From Bombus terrestris (Eukaryota > Arthropoda > Insecta > Hymenoptera > Apidae), in assembly GCF_910591885.1 (NCBI RefSeq), contig NC_063285.1, positions 11,582,944-11,646,943 of the forward strand: 64,000 bases of DNA, in the 5' to 3' direction. Every line of letters starts with the position of its first letter. Position 1 is the first letter of the stretch. Position numbers and translations under genes: made by a program. Under the pieces are notes generated by a model. That model had not been told where the DNA came from. It made no database searches and saw only the letters and a list, made by a program, of their open reading frames with translations. Below are positions 46,564 through 57,029 of the stretch, piece after piece.

Positions 46564-47688
46564 ATGCCGCTGAGAGTTAACCTACGCGTCGTCATGATCG
46601 AGAACGCGAAAGGGGAGAAGATAGAGAGTATAGAATCTATCAGGAGACCAGAAGACGAAATGTGCTATATTTTCCCCCCAGAATATCAAGAAAGAAAGTA
46701 CCACCAACAATTATTTAGTTTACCAACAGTGAAAAAGACCGCAAACAGTCTAACCAAGGTAGGCCAATATAGGAATATTAAAATCACAATAGACGATGAG
46801 ACAGCAGCACTGTATACCGATACGGATTCAAACTTCGTATTCCGAGACATTGTCTTAGAGGAAGCAGAAATAACCTACACAAGAAAAACAAAGACGGAAA
46901 TCGAAAAACCCAACCTGGACATGGAAAGACTTCTAGAGGCCCTTCAAAGACGAGATAAGAGGGAGATAGAGGAAATAAACTTCAATATAGAACGGTTTGA
47001 AGGAACCCAGAAAGCCGCAAACTGGATAGCAGAGTATGAAGAGGAATGCAAAAAATACAAAATAAAAAGCGATGAGGAAAAAATCAAAGGTTTGAGAAAG
47101 TACCTAGGAAAAACAGCAGAAAAGTGGTATCAAACAAATCTACTGAAAGCTGAAGAACACAACTGGGAAGATTGGAAAGAAGCATTTCTCAAAACTTTTA
47201 AGAATAAAGGTTGGTCGGCAATACGATATGCTTACAACTTTAAATACCTTTCAGGGTCGCTCGTAGAATATGCAATAGAGAAAGAAAGACTAATATTGGA
47301 AGTAAAAAGGAAAATGGATGAAGAGGTGAGGATACACCTGATTGTCATGGGATTACCTATCGAAATCCAGGACAAAATCGATAGGGAAAATATACAGACA
47401 ACAAATGACCTAATAGCAACTTTGGGACAACATGAAGACTGGAGAAAAAGGAAAGAAACACAAGAAAGAAGGATAGACGCGGTTAAAAAGGAAAACCCAC
47501 CATTCAAAAAAAAACCATGCACAATCTGTGAAGCATTGAACTTTCCGGGCCGATTCCACCCAGTGGAACTATGTAGAAATAGAGACAGAAACCCCCAGAA
47601 GAAACCCAAACAAATAAATTCACTGGAGGCGTTCACATCAGAAAATGAAATAGCAGGAACATCGGATGAGGAGGAAGAAAAAAACTAA
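46564..47688 (+). CDS. Gag protein of the Ty3/Gypsy element
   Basis: 374 aa from ATG 46564, 20 nt after the LTR. The middle part has the retrotransposon gag pattern (NFNIERFEGTQKAANWIAEY, KYLGKTAEKWYQTNLL, FLKTFKNKGW), which forms the capsid-like shell. A cysteine/histidine motif near the end, CTICEALNFPGRFHPVELC, has C-x2-C-x9-H-x4-C spacing, longer than the standard CCHC knuckle. The frame ends GAA AAA AAC TAA, a canonical slippery heptamer directly before the stop, so a fraction of ribosomes should enter pol in -1. Confidence 0.92.
   Translation: MPLRVNLRVVMIENAKGEKIESIESIRRPEDEMCYIFPPEYQERKYHQQLFSLPTVKKTANSLTKVGQYRNIKITIDDETAALYTDTDSNFVFRDIVLEEAEITYTRKTKTEIEKPNLDMERLLEALQRRDKREIEEINFNIERFEGTQKAANWIAEYEEECKKYKIKSDEEKIKGLRKYLGKTAEKWYQTNLLKAEEHNWEDWKEAFLKTFKNKGWSAIRYAYNFKYLSGSLVEYAIEKERLILEVKRKMDEEVRIHLIVMGLPIEIQDKIDRENIQTTNDLIATLGQHEDWRKRKETQERRIDAVKKENPPFKKKPCTICEALNFPGRFHPVELCRNRDRNPQKKPKQINSLEAFTSENEIAGTSDEEEEKN
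47679..47685 (+). promoter_or_regulatory. -1 ribosomal frameshift site A AAA AAC
   Basis: The heptamer sits in the gag frame as A AAA AAC and is followed at once by the gag stop TAA. A one-base backward slip places the ribosome on CTA at 47685, the first codon of the open pol frame. Frame relation and motif agree. A stimulatory RNA structure downstream was not established. Confidence 0.8.
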
Positions 47689-50669
47689 AATGCCCGGAGA
47701 AGCACATACCATTGATAAAACTGCGAGTCAAAGTCAATGATCAAAGAGAGATTAAAGGTATCTACGACACGGGAGCGAATGCAAGTTTTATTAACCAAAA
47801 GATCATTGATCAGATAAAAGCAAACATAAAAGAAGACAAGAGCATGTTCAAAACCATCAATGGGAAAGACTTCACGAGTAGCCGGGCGAGACTAAAAATG
47901 AGGATAAACAAGATAGAGAAAGAGATAGATGTGTATATAGTACGCAATGATAATTTCACATATGATCTCATCTTAGGGCTGGACGCCATAAGGGAATTCA
48001 GACTAAGACAAGACGAGAATTTGAGGGTTAGCCAAAAATTAGGCGACAAAGAGGAAATAATAGCTGATAGAAAAGAAGAAAGAAGGAACAATCAGAGAAG
48101 AAAGGTAAACGTTACCGAGCACAAGGAGACGGGTAAACCTATGGACAACTTAGAACACCTAAATAACCTACAAAAAACAGAGGTAAGCCAACTTATAGAG
48201 AGATATAAAGATGTATTTGCTAAACACAAATTCGATGTGGGAACCAGGAAATCACAAGAAGCTTCTATTAAGCTAATCGAAAATAAATACATATCAAAGA
48301 AACCATACAGATGTAGCATTCCAGATCAGAGAGAAATAGAATTCCAGATTACGAAACTACTAGAACATGATCTCATAGAGGAATCAAGTTCACCATTTGC
48401 AGCACCAGTGACACTAGCCTTTAAAAAGGAGTCAAATCGTAGAGATAGACTATGTATTGATTTCAGAGAGATAAACAAAATTGTAGTTCCGGAACCACAA
48501 CCATTCCCAAGAATTGAAGATATCATAGTCAAAGCGGGAAATTGCCATTTCTTCTCAACGTTTGACATTAATTCGGCGTTCTGGTCAATTCCAATAAAAA
48601 AGGAGGACCGGGAGAAGACAGCCTTCATAACACAAAATGGACACTGGCAATGGAAATGTTTACCGTTCGGACTAAAAATCTCTCCTGCTATTTTCCAACG
48701 AGTGCTGGCAAACACCCTTAGAAGGAACGGATTAGCGGAATTTTGCATGAATTACATCGACGATATTCTAGTCTTCTCCGAGACGTTTGACCAACATATC
48801 AAACACATAGAACAATTGATGAAAACCATAAGGAAAGAAGGATTCAGACTAAAACTAGCCAAATGCAAGTTTGCAGAGAACTCGGTAAAATATCTAGGCC
48901 ATATTATCGAGAAAGACGGCGTGAGACCAGGAAAAGATAACCTAAAGGCGATACGCGATTTCGAACGCCCAAGAAACAAGAAGAATGTGAGGCAACTACT
49001 CGGAAAGATAAATTTTTATTACAAATTTATAGAAGACGCGTGCAAGCTCCTGGAACCGCTACACAATCTACTAAGAAAAAATACAGAATTTATCTGGAAT
49101 GAAGAATGCGAAAAGGCATTTAAAAAGATTAAGGAATACCTCTGTTCAAGCCCGATCCTTTCAATATACGACCACAACAGAGAAGTATTCATCTACACGG
49201 ATGCAAGTGGAGACGGATTAGGGGCAGTGCTAAAGCAACCTCAAGATAACGGGATGTTACACCCGGTGGCGTATTTTTCGAGAAGACTGAAACCAACCGA
49301 GACAAAGAAGAAAGCAATCCACCTTGAATGTCTTGCTATCAAAGAGGCGATTCAGTACTGGCAGCATTGGTTAATCGGAGACCTGATGCACTACTTATCG
49401 CAGTACGACTTCAAGATCATCTACTCACCGGGAAAACACAACATAGAGGCAGACGCACTATCCAGGAACCCCGTCTTAGAAAGTTTTGAGGACGAAGAAG
49501 AGGTTTTGAAAGTAGCGAATATTATAAAAAAACAGGACATAATCCGAGATCAGAAAGAAAACAGGGAAGATATTAAAAATACGAAAGACCTTATAAAAAA
49601 ATCAGAAATTTTTTTTAAAAATATTAAAGGATGCCAACGTATAGTCGTCTCACAAGAATTTGGCGAGCATATCATAAAGACAGTGCATGATTTCTTTGGT
49701 CATGTTGGAAGGAATCATATACTGAAAAAAATCCGACCCTTTTATTATTTCAAAAATATGGACCGAATTGTCGACAAATTCTGCAAACAATGCGAAATTT
49801 GCATTAAGAACAAAAGCAGAACGAGAAGACCGATCGGGCTTATGTCGAGACTAGGACCAGCGAGGAAACCGTTTGAAATAATGTCATTCGATACGATCGG
49901 AGGGTTTTCCAACAACAACTCACCAAAGAAGTACATGCATATACTCATAGATCACTTTTCAAGGGCTGTTTTTATGTCCACATCGAAAACACAACGCGCA
50001 GAAGATATCATAAAACTTATGAACTCGACAGGAGAAACTGACTCCATAAAAATTATCCTTGCAGACCGATACCCAGCAATGACATCCAAGGAAATCCAAG
50101 AGTACGCGAGAGAGAAAAACATTAAATTAATTTTCACCTCGACAGACCGTCCATCCTCCAATGGACTAAACGAGAGGGTAAATCAGACATTGGTAAACAG
50201 AATCAGATGCAAAATCAATTCGGAAAAAAAAAAGAGAAACTGGACAAAGATCGCAAAAGAAAGCGTAGAAGAATACAATAACACCAGACACAGTGTAACG
50301 GGATTTGCCCCAAATTACTTACTGTATGGGAAAATGATCGAAATCATCCCTAAGGGAATAACAGAAAAGAAGATAAACTTAGAAAGAGACAGAGAAGAAG
50401 CATTTAAAAACTCAGCAAGAAACTTCGAAATCAACAAACAGAAATACGACAAGAAAAGACGAGAACACAAATTTAAAATTGGTGATATGGTCTTCACCCA
50501 CAACGGAAACAGAATGAATAGAAATAAGCTGGAAGAAATTAGGAAAGGACCCTTCAAAATTTTGAGAAAAATCTCAAACTCTATATATGAAGTGGACAAC
50601 GGTAACCGGAGATCGGAAGGGAATCTCTTCCACTCGAGTAAGCTTACCCCTTATAGAGAAGACAATTAA
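47685..50669 (+). CDS. Pol polyprotein (protease, RT, RNase H, integrase)
   Basis: About 994 aa read in -1 from gag; no suitable ATG opens the frame. Protease: GIYDTGANASF. Reverse transcriptase: LCIDFREINK, STFDINSAFWSIP, FGLKISPAIFQR and catalytic YIDDILVFS (about 48753). RNase H: FIYTDASGDGLGAVL, then ECLAIKEAIQYW, then EADALSR; the Asp-containing TDH segment expected between the last two is not present, and the gap is short. Integrase: HHCC zinc finger (HDFFGHVGRNH, CKQCEIC), core with D at MSFDTIGG, D at LADRYPA and E at LNERVNQ, with 35 residues between the last two, and a C-terminal domain (FKIGDMVF, GPFKIL). The product would copy the RNA and integrate the DNA. Confidence 0.92.
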   Translation, partial: LKCPEKHIPLIKLRVKVNDQREIKGIYDTGANASFINQKIIDQIKANIKEDKSMFKTINGKDFTSSRARLKMRINKIEKEIDVYIVRNDNFTYDLILGLDAIREFRLRQDENLRVSQKLGDKEEIIADRKEERRNNQRRKVNVTEHKETGKPMDNLEHLNNLQKTEVSQLIERYKDVFAKHKFDVGTRKSQEASIKLIENKYISKKPYRCSIPDQREIEFQITKLLEHDLIEESSSPFAAPVTLAFKKESNRRDRLCIDFREINKIVVPEPQPFPRIEDIIVKAGNCHFFSTFDINSAFWSIPIKKEDREKTAFITQNGHWQWKCLPFGLKISPAIFQRVLANTLRRNGLAEFCMNYIDDILVFSETFDQHIKHIEQLMKTIRKEGFRLKLAKCKFAENSVKYLGHIIEKDGVRPGKDNLKAIRDFERPRNKKNVRQLLGKINFYYKFIEDACKLLEPLHNLLRKNTEFIWNEECEKAFKKIKEYLCSSPILSIYDHNREVFIYTDASGDGLGAVLKQPQDNGMLHPVAYFSRRLKPTETKKKAIHLECLAIKEAIQYWQHWLIGDLMHYLSQYDFKIIYSPGKHNIEADALSRNPVLESFEDEEEVLKVANIIKKQDIIRDQKENREDIKNTKDLIKKSEIFFKNIKGCQRIVVSQEFGEHIIKTVHDFFGHVGRNHILKKIRPFYYFKNMDRIVDKFCKQCEICIKNKSRTRRPIGLMSRLGPARKPFEIMSFDTIGGFSNNNSPKKYMHILIDHFSRAVFMSTSKTQRAEDIIKLMNSTGETDSIKIILADRYPAMTSKEIQEYAREKNIKLIFTSTDRPSSNGLNERVNQTLVNRIRCKINSEKKKRNWTKIAKESVEEYNNTRHSVTGFAPNYLLYGKMIEIIPKGITEKKINLERDREEAFKNSARNFEINKQKYDKKRREHKFKIGDMVFTHNGNRMNRNKLEEIRKGPFKILRKISNSIYEVDNGNRRSEGNLFHSSKLTPYREDN

Positions 50670-50699
50670 CGACGTAATTGTCAGCACGAGGAGGGGAGG

Positions 50700-51154
50700 T
50701 GTAAAATCCCTAGAGTCCTTTTAGGATAGGGATTCTTTTTTTGTACGGGTAGCACGACAGGCTGTGTCTAACGGAGAGACCGATCTTTCTTTGTTGCACG
50801 GACGACGAGTGAAGAAGCACGTGGTCTCCAGACGGACGGATAGAGAGTACATTAGAGAGAGAGACAAGGCTATAGAATAAGTGTTTAAGATTGCAAAGAC
50901 TAAAGATTTAAGATTTAAGACTGAAGAAGAAAGACAGGTAGCTCAGGACGTTGAAAATCGATTCTCGATTTTCAGGTAAACATCGTACCAAAGACTTATA
51001 ATTTCCCGTTTAGATAATCATCGCTATTGATTGTTATAGTCGCATATTAATTGTCGCTCACTTTTGTATTTTATCCAATCATTTCATAATAAAAAAACCT
51101 CGATTTTCAGACTTCAGAATCGATCCCTGAATTAACCTATTATTGAACCTTATA
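50700..51154 (+). repeat. 3' LTR of the Ty3/Gypsy element
   Basis: 455 bp, with no difference from the 5' LTR seen by eye. It is preceded by the purine tract GAGGAGGGGAGG (50688-50699) that primes plus-strand synthesis. Confidence 0.93.
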
Positions 51155-51219
51155 TATATTTTGTATCTTACACTTTATCCACGCGTTTTTCTCTCTTTAC
51201 ATACTAAATAACCTCAACA

Positions 51220-51664
51220 GTTTCTAACAGTCAAACTATTAATTTATAACATTTAAGCCATTAATTTATAACACTTACGCTATTAATTTATAACATTTAA
51301 GCTATTAATTTATAACATTTAAGCTATTAATTTATAACGTCCAAGCCATTAATTTACAACATCTAAGCCACTAATTTATACTTCTAGACCATTAGTTTTT
51401 AACATTTAAACTCTTAATTTATAACATTTAAGCTATTAATTTATAACGTCTAAGCCATTAATAACAACATTAAAACTATTACTTTATACATTTAAACCAT
51501 TAATTTCTAACATTTGAGCTATTAATTTATAACGCCTAAGACATTAATTTATAACATTTAAGCAAATAATTAACAACGATTAAGCTATTAATTTATAACA
51601 AATGAAACATTAATGGACAACATGTAAAACATTCATTTATAAGAATCAAATCATTCTTTAAGGC
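51220..51664. repeat. 22-bp satellite array 1, continuation
   Basis: The same TTAATTTATAACATTTAAG units resume after the nested insertions and run to the second block E. The last units are more degenerate. Confidence 0.88.
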
Positions 51665-52455
51665 ATCAATAAGTCTCTCGCTAATAGCCTAATAGATCGA
51701 TAGTTTTAACAAAGAAATACCTAACCGTGATTACAGCCAATTAATTGATGTTATTCGCTACAAAATTAATAACTGTATCACGTACAGCGACGCGGGCGGT
51801 ACTGAAGAAAAAAAGCCATTTTACGTTACAACTATGACGAGTAAATTTACTCGTTTCACTTGAGAGGAATTAAAGAGGAACCTGAATTTTAAGTAAGCAT
51901 TAAGTAAGAATTTTAAACATCGCAGTCAGTGATGTAGGTGTTATTCAAGAAAAAAGAATATTTTATTTTGTAATTAGCATGAGTAAATGAACGAATATCG
52001 ATAATATAATATAACGCTTCATATGAATTTTATCCGTTTGATTATTTAATACCTTAACTAATTTCACAGTAACGTCATCGACCGCCGTTAGGCTTTTTCC
52101 CCTTTTTGTTCAAACTAATTGATAGCCGAAAACTAGTATCAAAGAAGTGAATTTAGTCTTAGTTTGTAGAAACTATAAAAATGGGAAAAATGGATATCGT
52201 ATTAAATCGTTAAAGACGTCAATTTACGATAAAAATTCAGAAATTGTTCAATTTGACTTTGTTATAATGGAAAAACCGCCTGCTGCTACGTCAAAACATC
52301 GTTACCGTTTGATTAACATCCCGACACCTTGACAAGTTATATAAGGAACACGCAAGTCGCGCGCGAGGTTTTTCGTGCCTGAACTCCCGGAGAGTGAACA
52401 TCGAAAAGAAACTTAAACATAAGGTAAATAAAAAAAAATATCAAATAATAACATT
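51665..52455 (+). repeat. Duplicated block E, copy 2
   Basis: About 790 bp, nearly identical to 44217-45012, with differences clustered near the right end. The TATATAAG box is at 52338-52345 and the splice-donor-like AAG|GTAAATA at 52424. It is again followed directly by a 22-bp array, so block plus array form a higher-order subtelomeric unit. Confidence 0.85.
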
Positions 52456-53370
52456 GAAACTTGTAATTTATAACGTTTATGCCATTAATTAACAACACTT
52501 AAGCAATTAATTTATAACATTTAAGCTATTAATTTTTAACCTTTAAGCTATTAATTGATAACATTTAAGCTATTAATTTATAACATTACAGCGATTAATT
52601 TATAACATTTAAACTGTTAATTTATAACATTTAAGCTATTCATTTATAACATTTAGGCTATTAATTTATAACATTTAAGCTATTAATTTATAACATTAAA
52701 GCAATTAATTTATAACATTTAAGCTATTAATTTATAACATTTAAGCTATTAATTTATAACATTTAAGCTATTAATTTGTAACATTTGGGCCATTAATTTA
52801 TAACATTTAAGCTATTAATTTATAACATTACAGCAATTAATTTATAACATTTAAACTGTTAATTTATAACATTTATGCTATTCATTTATAACGTCTAAGC
52901 CATTAATTTACAACATTTACACTATTACTTTACACATTTAAACCATTAATTTCTAACATATAATCTATTAATTTACAACAATTCGACCATTAAGTAACAA
53001 CATTCAAAACATTTATTTTAACATTTAAACTATTAATTAACAACATTCGAAATATTTATTTACTACATTTAAACCATTAATTTATAACATTTAAACTATT
53101 ACTTTATAGCATTTGCCCTATTAATTAATAACAATTAAAGTATTAATTTATTAGAATCAGTACATTAATTAACGATATTTTAACCATTACTTAAGAATAA
53201 TTGAAGCATTAATTTATTATATTTAAGCGATTACTTAATAACAATTATATCATTAATTTATAACAATCAAACCATTAATTAACAACTTTTAAACCATTAC
53301 TTAATAGCAATTAAAGCATCAATTTATAATATTTAAACCACTAATTTATAACATTTGAACAACGAGATCA
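52456..53370. repeat. 22-bp TTAA-rich satellite array 2
   Basis: About 40 units with core TTAATTTATAACATTTAAG. The left part is regular and the right end, from about 52920, increasingly degenerate. Confidence 0.9.
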
Positions 53371-53469
53371 TGGTAAAAACTGTTTGAACACAATCTAGTT
53401 TAGATCATTCAAAACTGTCTCGATGATCTAGACCGGACTAATACCTCCCGATGGGTGGGACGTCGTGGG

Positions 53470-53690
53470 CAACCGCGGGGTATGGGCGCTTTGGCCTTAA
53501 TTATTCATAAGGTAAATACAGATGTAAAGTGTATTGTGATTCTATTCGGTACAATGATCCATCTTGGAACGAAAAATAAAAATCTCTTTTCTCTTCATCC
53601 TCTTGCTTACTACACAGAAAAAATTGTCCTCGTTATTTTTCGCTTCGCGGTCGCTTAATTCTTTCACACTGTCGCGTGGTATACTCCCAT
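53470..53690. repeat. Subtelomeric segment A, copy 1
   Basis: The segment aligns with 54415-54640, sharing GGCCTTAATTA/GGCTTAATTAA, CATCTTGG-ACGAAAAA and CTGTCGCGTGG in order. A third, short match to its left part lies at about 58500-58570. Confidence 0.65.
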
Positions 53691-53696
53691 ATCTCT

Positions 53697-53960
53697 TTAC
53701 GCAGGCCCATGGTTAAGTAGAGACGGTACTCGATATTCTGCCAATAGGTTGAATATCGAGATCGATGTATAAAGTTAAATAACCCATGGGCGGGTCTCTT
53801 GCGTAGTCACCTCCTCGTGGTGAGACCTGGTAATTGGCATCGTTTTCCAAAAAATTAATCCGTTGATTAATCTTTGGAAAACGATGCCAAGCTAAGAACT
53901 ACGCACCAGTCCGGTTTGGATCTCCAAATGCCGCCAAAAGAATTTTGGATGATCTACACT
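53697..53960. repeat. Subtelomeric segment B, copy 1, with a long hairpin
   Basis: The segment aligns with 57269-57545 (TTACGCAGGCCCATGG, GTGAGACCTGGTAATTGG, AACTACGCACCAGT). It contains an almost perfect inverted repeat at about 53833-53890: TTGGCATCGTTTTCCAAA on the left arm and TTTGGAAAACGATGCCAA on the right. The hairpin is preserved in copy 2. Confidence 0.75.
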
Positions 53961-53970
53961 GGACTGCACC

Positions 53971-54410
53971 GTTGGACATCGTTGGACACCGTTGGACATC
54001 GTTGGACGCCGTTGGACATCGTTGGACACCGTTGGACACCGTTGGACATCGTTGGACATCGTTGGACATCGTTGGACACCGTTGGACACCGTTGGACATC
54101 TTTGGACACCGTTGGACATCGTTGGACACCGTTGGACATCGTTGGACATCGTTGGACACCGTTGGACACCGTTGGACATCGTTGGACACCGTTGGACATC
54201 GTTGGACACCGTTGGACATCGTTGGACACCGTTGGACACCGTTGGACATCGTTGGACACCGTTGGACGACGTTGGACATCGTTGGACACCGTTGGACATC
54301 GTTGGACATCGTTGGACACCGTTGGACACCTTTGGACATCGTTGGACACCGTTGGACATCGTTGGACATCGTTGGACATCGTTGGACACCGTTGGACACC
54401 GGGGGACACC
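53971..54410. repeat. 10-bp minisatellite GTTGGACAYC, 44 exact-length copies
   Basis: Every unit is exactly 10 bp. Variation is almost confined to C/T at position 9, with a few single changes (GTTGGACGCC, TTTGGACATC, GGGGGACACC). Because 10 is not a multiple of three and no stop arises, long frames are open on both strands; these are not genes. Confidence 0.97.
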
Positions 54411-54414
54411 GTAG

Positions 54415-54640
54415 AATGCGAGCGTTTTAGGCTTAATTAATCGTAAGATAGATACCTATGTTAAGTTCATTGTGAGCTCATTCTGTACAACGATACGTAT
54501 CCATCTTGGGACGAAAAAAGAAAAATCTCGTCTCTCTCCCGTCGCTTATCACACTGGAGAAATTGTACTCGCGATTTGTCGGTTCGCGATCACTCAGTTC
54601 TTTCAAACTGTCGCGTGGCGTACTCGCTCGCGCGTATCCC
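54415..54640. repeat. Subtelomeric segment A, copy 2
   Basis: Counterpart of 53470-53690, located just right of the 10-bp minisatellite. The following 190 bp (to 54833) are unclassified and contain AT-rich sequence with a minus-strand AATAAA-like signal. Confidence 0.6.
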
Positions 54641-54833
54641 GGGTGCGTGCGGGTCAACGTGCACTAGATAACTCTTTGGATTCGTAAGACGGCACAAGGA
54701 CATCTCACTCTTGGTGACTGCTCGACGTTTGCATCGCGTCACGGGTGTCACGTAAAAATAAAGAGAAATTTTATAAGGAAGAAGAAAACTTTATTTTTAC
54801 TTCGTTTATACACTTATAAGACACTTCCGAGCT

Positions 54834-57029
54834 CTAGCTCTCATCGAGATAGACGAAACAATGATTATTAATTAAACCTCTTAACGCGGTATCCATCATT
54901 CTTTGAAAGGTAGCGGGTGCGTTCTTGAGCCCGAATGGCATTCTGTTATAGTGGAAGTGCCCTTGTGGTGTGCTAAATGCGGTGTACTTCCTCGAATTCT
55001 CATCCATGAGTATTTGGTGGAATCCCGAGGATAAGTCTAAAGCGGAGAAATATTTTGCGTTCCCTAGTTGCGATAGTATATCGTCAATGTCAGGTAATGG
55101 ATATGCGTCTTGGTCCGTTAATTCGTTTAACTTCCGAAAGTCAATCACTATTCGCCACTTTTGTTTCCCCGACGCGTCGATTTTCTTTGGGACGACCCAG
55201 ACGGGAGAGTTATAGGGAGAGTCGGAGGGTTCTATAATCTTTTTGTCTAACATTTCCGTCATTTGTTTGTTTATTTCGATTTTATGGTGTTCGGGAGGAC
55301 GGTAGGATTTTACGTTGATGATTTTATCTTCTTTCAATGTAATGGAATGTTTAGCAAGAGATGTACACGGTAATGTTTCGCTGTCTAAATTAAATACATC
55401 CATGTAATAGAGAAGAATCTTTTCTATAGGTTCTCTGAGAGGTTTTTCTATGTGCGATAGTCGAATCGAAGATTTGAATTTTTGGATTTGATCTATGGTA
55501 TTTGTATTTTCGATAATGTTAGAAACTTGAATTGAGGTCTTACCACCATTGATAAAGCACACTGGCGTTGGCTTCCCTTCGAGGTATACAATTTTTTGAA
55601 TGGTTTCTCCTGGTGCAAGGGTTGGTTCTTGTTGCAACAGAAGGGTGTTGTTATCTAATTTCAATGTTTCGTTGGAGAGTTCGAATCGATATTGATTCAA
55701 ACCGGGTAAGCCTAATACGCCATCTTCTATAATTGGGAAATCGTCATCTATTAAAGAGAAGTCTATCTTTTTGTCGAACAAATTCAATTTGACTTTGGAA
55801 TTAGATTCGTATTCGGAATGTCCCATGGAGAATTTCTTTGTGTCTGGTATTGTTGTCTTTCCTGGGTAGCACCTTTGTTTAAGCAAGTTGATTCCTGCTC
55901 CGGAGTCAACGAGAAATCGCAATCCTGGTCGTCCTGGTAATTGTAATAGTATTGTGGGTAATCTTCCTGAGGTAGCATTGTTAATTCTGATTGTTCTTGA
56001 ACGTGGTTTATTCCTGGAGGGGCTTTTCTTTGAGGCGGTATCCGAAAATTTTGGCATTGATTGGGAAGGTGTCCCAATCGATTGCATTTGGGACATTTCG
56101 CTTAATGGTCTGTTCCCAAACTTCGTAAAATTGTTCGTTCTTGGTAGAATATTTTGTGTGAGTGGAGTTTTATTATTTGTGTTACTTGTAATAGCGAGGC
56201 GATTGTCTACTGGATGAAAAGCCTGGTTACGATAAAATGGAGGGGCGGTTGTCTGTCGCGTCATTTGTCTGCGAGAGCTGTGCTCGCGAAAGTATCTTTC
56301 CATATTCATTGCTTTCCTTTCTGCTTCGATGAGATTTGGGGGGAGATTAACCATTAGCGTCTGCCCTATTTCTGGACGAAGGCCTCTTACATAGTCGGTC
56401 ACAGAGTCCATGTATAGTTGCTCGTTCATCACCCGTCGAGTTAGTTCGTCTCTATACTCGTTGGTAATGCTGTGTTGGAGTTTGTTAAAAACACTTCGAA
56501 ATCTGATGTTATAGTTTTGCACGCTTTCGGTTAATCCTTGCCTCATTCCTCTTAATTCGTCCTGTTGTTCTCTCACTGATACTTGCGCAGCTACATTACG
56601 TCTCAATGCCTCGTACAGAGATTCGAATTCGGTAATACGAATATTGCGGATTGCCATTGCGGCTTTTCCTACAATCTTCTCTATTTTAATCATTTTTAGT
56701 AATAGTGTTGGTTCGCTACACATTATTCTTACTTCTTGTATTTCATGAATAAAATCCTCCACGTCTATATCATCCTCTCCGTTTAATATCGGAATGCATT
56801 TTAATGCACTCTCAGCTTTTAGCTCTGGTTGCGTATATGGTTCAGGAAAAGTCCTTTCCCAGGATGGTTGAGGTGGTGTTTGAAGTAATGGGCGAGGTTC
56901 TCGAAGGACCGATTGATCTTTAGCGGTGTGGGTTACTTCGTCTACGGTTATTAGGGAACTGGCCTCCGATACATTTCCCGTTTTTGTGTTTGCCACAACT
57001 TCATCCATACGCAGTGTAAGCATACTCAT
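54834..57029 (-). pseudogene. Gag-protease-RT fragment of Ty3/Gypsy element 2
   Basis: The frame reads gag (LRPEIGQTLMVNLPPN), protease (GLRFLVDSGAGINLL) and RT (WRIVIDFRKLNELTDQD, LDLSSGFHQI, GLKNAPATFQRMMD), and ends in CFVYLDES where the active-site YLDD should stand. The zinc knuckle (CPKCNRLGHLPNQC, about 56060-56105) lies in the +1 frame relative to this ORF; in that frame it runs on to 55784. Normal elements read pol in -1 from gag, so an indel in gag before the knuckle has fused gag and pol by accident. The copy is inactive. Confidence 0.8.

Larger units (their letters stand above)
46090..51154 (+). mobile_element. Ty3/Gypsy LTR retrotransposon with identical LTRs
   Basis: A 5065-bp element: 455-bp LTR, gag, pol (protease, reverse transcriptase, RNase H, integrase), purine tract GAGGAGGGGAGG and 455-bp LTR. 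The two LTRs show no difference by eye, so the insertion is very recent. TATA flanks both ends as a probable 4-bp target duplication, though TA repeats blur the edge. There is no env. Gag starts only 19 nt after the LTR, and no tRNA-type primer site beginning TGG is visible there. Gag and pol overlap in -1. Apart from an apparent internal loss in RNase H, all frames are open. Confidence 0.92.
45858..51219. mobile_element. Solo LTR (two pieces) split by a Ty3/Gypsy insertion
   Basis: The left piece 45858-46089 starts TGTTGAAGTGGTCACC; the right piece, about 51155-51219, ends AATAACCTCAACA. Together they give an LTR-like segment of about 295 bp with matching inverted ends (TGTTGA and TCAACA). 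TTTCT occurs on both outer flanks, fitting a target duplication within the 22-bp array. The Ty3/Gypsy element 46090-51154 lies inside it. The family is not known; TGTTGA/TCAACA ends are common in Copia and BEL/Pao LTRs. Confidence 0.6.

Noticed and set aside
53874..54440. Six overlapping ORFs of 140-188 codons (GHRWTSLD and NDVQRCPT repeats)
   Set aside because: All are readings of the 10-bp minisatellite, which has no stops in several frames on both strands.
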